A stretch of 14,621 nt of DNA from CAIUSP01 sp964594365 (GTDB lineage Bacteria; Actinomycetota; Thermoleophilia; Solirubrobacterales; 70-9), in NCBI GenBank assembly GCA_964594365.1, contig CAZQMB010000026.1:1-14621 (forward strand), in the 5' to 3' direction. Positions 1 to 5,432 of the stretch are shown piece after piece. Made by a program: the position numbers and the translations under genes. The notes under the pieces are model-generated. The model was not told the DNA's origin. It worked only from the letters and a program-made list of their open reading frames with translations, and made no database searches. Position 1 is the first letter of the stretch. Every line of letters starts with the position of its first letter.

Positions 1-101
1 ACAGCAGTGGAGCGCCCACGACCCACCAGGAGGAGGATCGCGTTGCCGACCAGCAGGGAGGCCGCGACTGTCACCGCTCCCGAGAGAATGGCTCCGAGCA
101 T
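1..101 (-). CDS. Partial membrane protein, N-terminus only
   Basis: Only the first 33 codons are present; the gene runs off the left edge. It begins with ATG at 99-101 and reads MLGAILSGAVTVAASLLVGN, then AILLLVGRGRSTA. That is a single hydrophobic stretch of about 25 residues followed by Arg-rich residues, consistent with a membrane anchor or first transmembrane segment. No function can be assigned. The start is supported by a TAGCCT box at 111-116, 9 nt upstream, of the same kind found before other genes here. The gene lies 38 bp downstream of the beta-propeller gene on the same strand but seems to have its own promoter. That it is a real gene is inference from the open frame, hydrophobicity and upstream box. 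Confidence 0.5.
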   Translation of the reverse strand, partial: MLGAILSGAVTVAASLLVGNAILLLVGRGRSTA

Positions 102-110
102 CAAACGGGA

Positions 111-116
111 AGGCTA
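111..116 (-). promoter_or_regulatory. TAGCCT -10-like box, near-leaderless start
   Basis: TAGCCT on the minus strand lies 9 nt before the ATG at 101. The bases TAGCCTTCCCG are shared with the box upstream of the gene starting at 4604. No Shine-Dalgarno sequence is visible. The box lies just outside the end of the propeller gene. Confidence 0.4.
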
Positions 117-139
117 GTCGTCACGACCGTCGGCAGGAA

Positions 140-1762
140 CTACCTGACGCGCCAGGAATACTTGCTCGCCTTGCCGGGCGAGAGGTTCTTGACCGCCCGG
201 ACGGCGACCGTGTGTCTACCCCGAGAGAGCTTCTTGAAGATCGTGGTCGCACCGCAAACCGCGAATGCCTTGCTGTCGATCCTGCACTCGAAGGTGGAGC
301 CAGGGAGAGACGACGAGAACTTGAAGACGGCCTCGCGGCTCGAAGTGGTGGCACGGGGAACCTGGCGGAAACCGGCCCGCGGCCCGACCGGAGAACGATC
401 GAAGATCGCTGCTGCCGAATCTGTGAAACTCGCTGCGTAGAGGCTGGTCCCATCAGGACTCGACGACAGCCCCGCGGTGGTGTCGATCGCCCTCGCGACG
501 CCGCAATCGCCGGAGCCGTCCGCGCTCACGCAGCCCTCCTCGTCCGCCGACTGGCTCAGCAGACCGGTGTCGACCGAACGCGAGAGGATCGCTACCGAGC
601 CTTCGGCCGAAGCCGTGCGGCTGGCCGCGTAGAGACTCCTGCCATCCGCGGTCAGCTCGAGATCGAAGGTCAGTCCGATCGCCCGGCCGATGGCGCATTC
701 GCCGCCGACGCCATCCGCGCTGATGCAGCCGGCGGTCCCGGATTTCTGTGTCAGAGCGCCGTCGCCCTGATCGCGGTCGAAGACCGAGATCGCATCGCTG
801 ATCAGAGCGCTTACATAGAGATTTTCGCCGTCGGGCGAGACCGCCAGACGCAACGCACCGTCCAACGCTCTGGCATCGGTGCAGTTGCTGGATGCTCCGT
901 CATCCATCACGCAGCCCTCGGTTCCTGCCTGCTGGGTGATCTTGCCACTGGTCGCCCGATCGAGGACCGCCACCGCATCGCCCTCTGGCGCCGCGACATA
1001 GACGTTGTCCGAGCCCGGGCTGACGCTCACATCCGAAGCGCCCGAGAGCGCTCGACCGTCGGTGCACGCCCCCCCGCTCCCGTCCTCGCTGACACATGCC
1101 AGCGCCCCGCCCTTGGCGACCAGTGAGCCGTTTGCGAGGCGATCGAAGTTGAGTACCCCGTTCAGGATCGAGTCGGTCACGTAGACGCTCCTGCCGTCGG
1201 GGGAGACCGCGACCCCTGTCGGCTCGGCGATGCCGGCGCTGATCGTGCAACCCGCCGTCGCTGCCGCGATGCAACCTGCAGTGCCGACTTTCTGGACGAG
1301 GGAGCCACCCTCGAGCACATCGAAGATCGCGATCGTGGCCTCGGTCTCGGAGATCACATAGAGGCTCTCGCCATCGGGACTCACCGCGAGGCGTGTCGGC
1401 GCGGTGAGCGCTCGTCCGACCACGCACTCTCCGTCGGTGCCGTCCTCGCTGACACACCCGGCAGTACCAGCTTTCTGCTTCAGTTCCCCGCTCTTCAGGG
1501 TGCGGTCGAAGACGACCACGGAGCCAGCGGTCTCACCGAGTCCCCATGCTGACCTTCCATCCGGGGAGACGAGGATCTCACTCGACCCCACCATGCCGCG
1601 AGCCTCGCGACAGCCCGGGGTGGTCGAGGTGTCGGCGATGCATCCTGCCGTGCCCGATGGCTGGAAGAGCTCTCCTACCGAGGCGTGAGCGGCCGTCGAC
1701 ATACCCGCTGTCAGCACGAGTGTCAGGCACACTGCAAGCCCTGCCTTGCGGTGGAAATCCAT
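140..1762 (-). CDS. Secreted seven-repeat beta-propeller protein with C-terminal Ig-like domain
   Basis: This is a 540-residue exported protein. A Sec signal peptide covers about residues 1-27 (basic MDFHRK, hydrophobic core, AHA before the likely cut). Seven repeats of about 60 residues follow from about residue 37 to 455. Each opens with a GTAGC-like turn, has a second Cys 8-10 residues later, then an SPDG.SLYV-type strand and a FDR strand. This resembles the lactonase/YVTN-type seven-bladed beta-propeller. Repeat 4 has SPGSDN and repeat 6 has TADG in place of SPDG. Residues about 460-540 form a small domain with an FECRID...AVCG cysteine pair and a GRHTVAVRAV strand, like Ig-like or chitobiase C-terminal modules of actinobacterial secreted proteins. 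No catalytic residues are recognisable, so I would not call it an enzyme; binding or a structural role is possible. The ATG start is fixed by the signal peptide and a TAGCCT box 7 nt upstream. Confidence 0.88.
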   Translation of the reverse strand: MDFHRKAGLAVCLTLVLTAGMSTAAHASVGELFQPSGTAGCIADTSTTPGCREARGMVGSSEILVSPDGRSAWGLGETAGSVVVFDRTLKSGELKQKAGTAGCVSEDGTDGECVVGRALTAPTRLAVSPDGESLYVISETEATIAIFDVLEGGSLVQKVGTAGCIAAATAGCTISAGIAEPTGVAVSPDGRSVYVTDSILNGVLNFDRLANGSLVAKGGALACVSEDGSGGACTDGRALSGASDVSVSPGSDNVYVAAPEGDAVAVLDRATSGKITQQAGTEGCVMDDGASSNCTDARALDGALRLAVSPDGENLYVSALISDAISVFDRDQGDGALTQKSGTAGCISADGVGGECAIGRAIGLTFDLELTADGRSLYAASRTASAEGSVAILSRSVDTGLLSQSADEEGCVSADGSGDCGVARAIDTTAGLSSSPDGTSLYAASFTDSAAAIFDRSPVGPRAGFRQVPRATTSSREAVFKFSSSLPGSTFECRIDSKAFAVCGATTIFKKLSRGRHTVAVRAVKNLSPGKASKYSWRVR

Positions 1763-1769
1763 CGTCCGG

Positions 1770-1775
1770 AGGCTA
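1770..1775 (-). promoter_or_regulatory. TAGCCT -10-like box, leaderless start of propeller gene
   Basis: TAGCCT lies exactly 7 nt before the ATG at 1762, with no Shine-Dalgarno sequence between. It sits in the 51-bp gap after cydB, so the propeller gene probably has its own promoter and is not just read through from cydAB. No clear -35 hexamer is seen. Confidence 0.5.
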
Positions 1776-1813
1776 CAGAGTCGTGCCGGTGGCTTAGGCG
1801 ATCAGGCGTGTAG

Positions 1814-2824
1814 TCAGTCTTCGAGCAGGCGCTTCTGCGACAGCACGTAGAGGAGAGCAAGCGACGGGAGGACGAGGACCGCGGCGACCAGGAAGACGAT
1901 GATCACCACGAGCAGACTGGCGTAGGCACCCGCGGCCTGATCGATGGTCAGTGAAGTGGGCAGCAGATACGGGTGCTGTGCGACATACCAGCCCCAGACC
2001 ACCGCGACGAGCGCACCGACCGCAAGCGGTCTGACCAGGATCTCGTAGCGCTTCAGGGCCAACAGAGCGAAGGCAGCTCCTCCGGCCAGCACCGAGAGGA
2101 TCACCAACGGCAGCCCGGGGCCCACCAGACCGTCGAACACGTATCGCGCCTCTTCCCGCAGGGCGAAGATCCCGCCGAGGGCGAGCAGGCCGGCGACCAC
2201 GGCCGAGACCAGGGCCCGTCGGTCGAAGTAGGCGGCGACCTTCTTCTCACCCGCTGCCTTGGCGTCGTGGGTGAGGAAGACCGCTGCCAGATACGCGCCG
2301 CCCGTGACGAAGAGCACACCGATGACGAAGGGCAGAACGCCGATCCAGGAGCCGGTCGGATCGCCGTAACCCTCCCTCGGCACCTCGCCGGAAGCGATTG
2401 CTCCGACCACGCATCCCATGAAGAAGGGTGTGATCAGCGAGGCCGCGGCAAACACGCGACTGGCCGTCTCGGTCCATGGACCTTCGATCGCGTGACGGAA
2501 GGCGAAGCCGGCGCCGCGCAGGACGATGCCCAGCGCGGCGAGCGCGATCGGGATGTAGAGAGTGGTCATGATCGCGTAGAAGGCCTCGGGGAAAGCCGTC
2601 CAGAGGACGACCAGGATGAAGATCAGCCAGACGTGGTTGGCCTCCCAGACGGGCGCGAGAGAGTGGTCGATCCGCTGCCGGACGGCCTTCGCAGCGTTTG
2701 CCTTCGCCTTGCCCCTGCCGAGCAGCAGGTCCCAGATGCCGGCACCGAAGTCGGCGCCACCGAACACCGCGTAGAGGGTCGCGCCGAGCCAGAGGATCAG
2801 CGCGCAGATCTCGGCCCGACTCAC
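1814..2824 (-). CDS. cydB: Cytochrome bd-type quinol oxidase subunit II
   Basis: This is a 336-residue polytopic membrane protein, the second subunit of the cytochrome bd terminal oxidase, which oxidises membrane quinol and reduces oxygen to water. CydB family hallmarks are visible: GGADFGAGIWDLL at about 22-34, APVWEANHVWLIF at about 57-69, LRGAGFAFRH at about 102-111, and many hydrophobic helices to the C-terminus. The length is normal for the family. The start is GTG at 2822-2824, only 4 nt after the cydA stop, with a purine-rich GGGATGAG just upstream. The two genes are therefore almost certainly co-transcribed and translationally coupled. No cydC/cydD assembly transporter or cydX-like small subunit follows; the next gene downstream is the secreted propeller with its own promoter box. 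Identification is firm. Confidence 0.96.
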   Translation of the reverse strand: MSRAEICALILWLGATLYAVFGGADFGAGIWDLLLGRGKAKANAAKAVRQRIDHSLAPVWEANHVWLIFILVVLWTAFPEAFYAIMTTLYIPIALAALGIVLRGAGFAFRHAIEGPWTETASRVFAAASLITPFFMGCVVGAIASGEVPREGYGDPTGSWIGVLPFVIGVLFVTGGAYLAAVFLTHDAKAAGEKKVAAYFDRRALVSAVVAGLLALGGIFALREEARYVFDGLVGPGLPLVILSVLAGGAAFALLALKRYEILVRPLAVGALVAVVWGWYVAQHPYLLPTSLTIDQAAGAYASLLVVIIVFLVAAVLVLPSLALLYVLSQKRLLED

Positions 2825-2828
2825 CGAC

Positions 2829-4259
2829 TCATCCCGCCGCTGGCTTCGCCGCCGGCTTGGTCGGCACCGGTCCGTAGGGGACGCGGTCGTCGTCCGATGC
2901 GGGGATCTTCCCTTCGTCTTGAGCCCGCCAACGGCGCGACATCGCGCGGAGCACGGTGATCAGACCGATCGCGAGGATCAGATAGATGGCCATGGTGATG
3001 CCGAACACCACCCAGATGCCGTCGGCCCGGGTTACGGCGTCGGCCGTGCGCTGGAAGCCGTAGACGATCCACGGCTGTCGACCGACCTCGGTCACGATCC
3101 AGCCCATCTCCATCGCGGCGATCGCGAGGACGCCCGAGACGGAAACGGCCCGGAGGAACCACGGGGTCTGCGGGATGTCGCGCTTCCGCCACCAGAAGAG
3201 CGCGAACCAGGCTGCGAGGGTCGCGAGGGCGAATCCGATCCCGACCATTCCGTCGAACGAGTAGTGGAGGAGGTTCAAGGCCTTGGGCTCGTCCTGCCGC
3301 GGTGAGCTGTCGAGTCCCTGCACGACGGTGGAGGTGCTGAAGCCGACGAGCAGGGAGTTGAGGCCGGGTATCGAGATCGCTCCCTTGGCGCCCTCCTCGC
3401 GATCGCAGACCCCGCCGATCGTCTCGGGCTGATTCGGGCCGGTCTTGGCTATGCACTCGATCGCTGCGAACTTGACCGGCTGTTTGTCTGCGACCTCCCG
3501 CGCCACCATGTCCCCGACCACGATCTGGATCGGAGCGGCGATCGCGGCCACGGTGAGCGGAATCAGCAGCCCCAACCGGTGATACCGGTCGCGACGCCCC
3601 TTGAGCATCCCGACCGCGTAGATGGATGCGACGAGGAAACCGGTGACCATGAAGGCCGCCAGATACATGTGGAGGAAGCTGTGCCACGCGTAGGGGTTGA
3701 AGATCACCTCGAGCGGCTGGACGGTCTCGACGAAGCCCTTCGCGTCGAGCGTGAACCCCTGAGGAGTCTGCATCCAGCCGTTGACCGCGAGCACCGAGTA
3801 AGCGCCGCCGATGCCTGCGAGGACGATCGGGACGCCGGTCCACCAGTGGGTCCAGCCGGAGAGCCGCTTCCAGCCGTAGATGTAGATGGCGATGAAGATC
3901 GCCTCGAGGAAGAAGAAGATTCCCTCCATCGCGAACAGGACACCGAACGCATCGCCGAAACGATCCATCATGCCCGGCCAGAGCAGGCCGAACTCGAACG
4001 AGAGCACGGTGCCGGTGACCGCACCCACCGCGAACAGCACCGCCGTCGCTTTCGACCAGCGCTTGGCAAGCAGCAGAGCGGTCTTGTCCTCCTTCTTGAT
4101 CCCGATGTATTCGGCGATCAGCATCACCAGCGGGAAGGCCACGCCGAGGCAGGAGAGGATGATGTGGAACCCGAGGGTGAAAGCCATCTGATTCCGCGCT
4201 GCCAACAGGTTGGAGGCGGCGTCGGCCAGAGGCAGTGTGTGGAGGAGATCCGTGCCCAC
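2829..4259 (-). CDS. cydA: Cytochrome bd-type quinol oxidase subunit I
   Basis: This is the haem- and quinol-binding subunit, 476 residues from the GTG at 4257-4259. By alignment from memory with E. coli CydA, the haem ligands are His32 (GFHII), His197 (FLHMY) and Met338 (DGMVG). The conserved acidic pair is Glu112 and Glu119 (MEGIFFFLEAIF). The Q-loop pair is Lys263/Glu268 (VKFAAIE), and the GWIVTEVGRQPW signature is at about 386-397. The Q-loop is short, lacking the long insert of the E. coli enzyme. About nine transmembrane helices are expected. The open frame extends to a TTG at 4277, but the GTG at 4259 is preferred: it has TAGGGT 8 nt upstream, while the TTG has no well-spaced signal. 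The C-terminus is a hydrophilic Pro/Ala/Lys tail. It is followed 4 nt later by cydB. Confidence 0.96.
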   Translation of the reverse strand: MGTDLLHTLPLADAASNLLAARNQMAFTLGFHIILSCLGVAFPLVMLIAEYIGIKKEDKTALLLAKRWSKATAVLFAVGAVTGTVLSFEFGLLWPGMMDRFGDAFGVLFAMEGIFFFLEAIFIAIYIYGWKRLSGWTHWWTGVPIVLAGIGGAYSVLAVNGWMQTPQGFTLDAKGFVETVQPLEVIFNPYAWHSFLHMYLAAFMVTGFLVASIYAVGMLKGRRDRYHRLGLLIPLTVAAIAAPIQIVVGDMVAREVADKQPVKFAAIECIAKTGPNQPETIGGVCDREEGAKGAISIPGLNSLLVGFSTSTVVQGLDSSPRQDEPKALNLLHYSFDGMVGIGFALATLAAWFALFWWRKRDIPQTPWFLRAVSVSGVLAIAAMEMGWIVTEVGRQPWIVYGFQRTADAVTRADGIWVVFGITMAIYLILAIGLITVLRAMSRRWRAQDEGKIPASDDDRVPYGPVPTKPAAKPAAG

Positions 4260-4267
4260 TGCCGATG

Positions 4268-4273
4268 ACCCTA
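4268..4273 (-). promoter_or_regulatory. TAGGGT -10-like box upstream of cydA
   Basis: TAGGGT (TAnnnT) lies 8 nt before the GTG at 4259, the spacing expected for a leaderless transcript. It decides the cydA start and implies that cydAB can be transcribed independently of the small gene ending at 4314. Confidence 0.42.
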
Positions 4274-4313
4274 ACAAACGGGGCTGCCGACCTGCCCTTG
4301 CGGTGTCAGCTGC

Positions 4314-4604
4314 TCAGCGGCACTTCGCCTGGAGTGCGGCGAAGGTCTCAGGATCATTGAGCTTGCGAGGAAGGATGACCTTGATCCGGTGTGGCGGAGG
4401 ACCGTGCTCGCAGGAGTGGCCGAAGTACTGGCCGTAGGGAAGCGAGGTGCACATGACGTAGGCCGCCAACTGCCGGCCGGCGAACCTGGTGCCCCTGCCC
4501 CCCGAAAACGACGCGTAGTGGTAGCCGGTCAACTCGGAGGCCGGCACCTCGACGGTGGCGTCCACCGTGTCACGGGCGATGGTCACTAGCGGGTCCTGAT
4601 CCAT
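4314..4604 (-). CDS. Small protein of unknown function, three cysteines
   Basis: This is a 96-residue protein that I do not recognise. It has no signal peptide or membrane segment. The N-terminal third (to about residue 25) is acidic. The middle is glycine- and aromatic-rich (GYHYASFSGGRGTRFAG), followed by VMCTSLPYGQYFGHSCEHG, a PPPHRIKVILPR stretch and a final Cys two residues from the end. The cysteines are C52, C65 and C95, and the histidines near C65 could support metal binding, which is speculation. G/C at third codon positions is high, as in neighbouring genes. The frame is open to 4640, but the ATG at 4602-4604 is chosen because a TAGCCT box lies exactly 7 nt upstream. It ends 54 bp before the cydA start on the same strand, so read-through into cydAB is possible. 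Confidence 0.6.
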   Translation of the reverse strand: MDQDPLVTIARDTVDATVEVPASELTGYHYASFSGGRGTRFAGRQLAAYVMCTSLPYGQYFGHSCEHGPPPHRIKVILPRKLNDPETFAALQAKCR

Positions 4605-4611
4605 GCCGGGA

Positions 4612-4617
4612 AGGCTA
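4612..4617 (-). promoter_or_regulatory. TAGCCT -10-like box, leaderless start of small gene
   Basis: TAGCCT is 7 nt before the ATG at 4604. Together with the TATCGT box on the other strand it forms a compact 54-bp divergent promoter region. Confidence 0.5.
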
Positions 4618-4644
4618 GAAGAGCGGGGCAACGGCAGCATGGTC

Positions 4645-4650
4645 TATCGT
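4645..4650 (+). promoter_or_regulatory. TATCGT -10-like box upstream of cyclophilin gene
   Basis: TATCGT lies 8 nt before the ATG at 4659. No Shine-Dalgarno sequence precedes that ATG, so a leaderless mRNA starting at or near the A of the ATG is likely. Confidence 0.42.
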
Positions 4651-4658
4651 CACGCTCG

Positions 4659-5120
4659 ATGTCCAAGGTCGTCCTCCACACCAACACCGGCGACGTGTCG
4701 ATCGAACTGTTCGATGCCGACGCGCCGAAGACGGTCGAGAACTTCCTCAAGCTCGCCGGGGACGGGTTCTACGACGGGCTGATCTTCCACCGCGTCATCC
4801 CGGACTTCATGATCCAGGGTGGCTGCCCCGACGGCACCGGCACCGGCGGCCCCGGCTACACCTTCGAAGACGAGTTCAACGATCACAAAGTGGTCAAGGG
4901 CGCACTGGCGATGGCGAATGCCGGACCCGACACCAACGGCTCGCAGTTCTTCATAGTCACCACCGACGCGGCTCCGTGGCTCGACGGCAAACACACCGTG
5001 TTCGGTGAGGTCACCGACGGGATGGACACCGTCTTCGCGATCGAGAAGACCGAGACCGGACCCGGAGACAAGCCGGTCGTCGATCAGGTGATCGAGAGCG
5101 TCGAACTAGTAGGGGAGTAG
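4659..5120 (+). CDS. Cyclophilin-type peptidyl-prolyl cis-trans isomerase
   Basis: This is a 153-residue cytoplasmic cyclophilin that catalyses cis-trans isomerisation of Xaa-Pro bonds during protein folding. It has no signal peptide and essentially consists of the single domain. The active-site set known from cyclophilins is complete: Arg45 (FHRVIPDFMIQGG), Phe50, Met51, Gln53, Ala86 (MANAGPDTNGSQFF), Phe97/98, Trp107 and Leu108 (WLDGKHTVFGEV) and His112. It is a short bacterial form of the PpiA/PpiB type; I leave the symbol blank because orthology cannot be settled here. The ATG is fixed by the family N-terminus (VVLHTNTGDVSIEL) and the upstream TATCGT box. The next gene begins 6 bp after the stop, so the two probably form an operon. 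Confidence 0.95.
   Translation: MSKVVLHTNTGDVSIELFDADAPKTVENFLKLAGDGFYDGLIFHRVIPDFMIQGGCPDGTGTGGPGYTFEDEFNDHKVVKGALAMANAGPDTNGSQFFIVTTDAAPWLDGKHTVFGEVTDGMDTVFAIEKTETGPGDKPVVDQVIESVELVGE
5111..5117 (+). promoter_or_regulatory. Shine-Dalgarno sequence for the 5127 gene
   Basis: AGGGGAG ends 9 nt before the GTG at 5127 and overlaps the last codons of the cyclophilin gene. It supports the GTG start and coupled translation within the operon. Confidence 0.55.
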
Positions 5121-5126
5121 TCGGCA

Positions 5127-5420
5127 GTGGGTCTGGGAGACAGGATCCACAAGGCGAAGGAGGAGTTCGTCGAGCCCCACGCCGACGGGATCTCCGAGGT
5201 TAAGGTAGGCGACCCGGCTTACGACGACTGGTCGGTGCTGCGTGACTTCTCCGATCTCGAGACCGCCAGGGCATTCCGCCAACAGTTGGAGGAAGCAGGC
5301 CTGAAAGCGGTACTCACCGCTGACGCCGAGCCTGACGGCTTCGGCCACGGGGACATTGCGCTGCGCGTGCCTCAGGGCGACTACGCCGAGGCGTCGAACT
5401 TCCTCGAGCCCGAAGTCTGA
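5127..5420 (+). CDS. Small DUF2007-like protein
   Basis: This is a 97-residue soluble protein starting at GTG 5127-5129 behind a good ribosome-binding site. The first about 35 residues are charged and helical. Residues about 37-95 (VLRDFSDLETARAFRQQLEE, then AGLKAVLT..., IALRVPQGDYAEASNFL) resemble the DUF2007 family of small GlnB-like alpha/beta proteins, with one helix that selects an 'LEEAGL' turn and a final strand plus helix. That family is annotated only as a putative signal-transducing domain and no biochemical role is established that I know of. It follows the cyclophilin gene by 6 bp, so the two are probably co-transcribed. It ends 12 bp from the convergent glycosyltransferase gene. 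The family call is from pattern recognition, so moderate; that it is a gene is quite secure. Confidence 0.75.
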   Translation: MGLGDRIHKAKEEFVEPHADGISEVKVGDPAYDDWSVLRDFSDLETARAFRQQLEEAGLKAVLTADAEPDGFGHGDIALRVPQGDYAEASNFLEPEV

Positions 5421-5432
5421 AGCAGCATCGGG

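Noticed and set aside
140..1762. Internal repeats of the propeller gene as a CRISPR or tandem DNA repeat
   Set aside because: The units of about 180 bp are imperfect and in frame, and match protein blades; there are no short identical repeats with unique spacers.
1973..2959. Plus-strand open frame of 328 codons across cydB
   Set aside because: It lies antisense to cydB and has low-complexity Asp/Glu/Arg/Gly composition typical of GC-rich shadows.
2821..3843. Minus-strand 340-codon frame overlapping cydA
   Set aside because: It is an out-of-frame reading of cydA, very Arg-rich, with no recognisable domain.
4259..4277. TTG at 4277 as the cydA start
   Set aside because: The nearest purine-rich site is about 13 nt upstream and the TAGGGT box would fall inside the gene; GTG 4259 fits better. 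This is a preference, not proof.
5421..5432. Shared terminator between the DUF2007-like gene and the glycosyltransferase fusion
   Set aside because: The 12-bp gap holds no hairpin or T-run.
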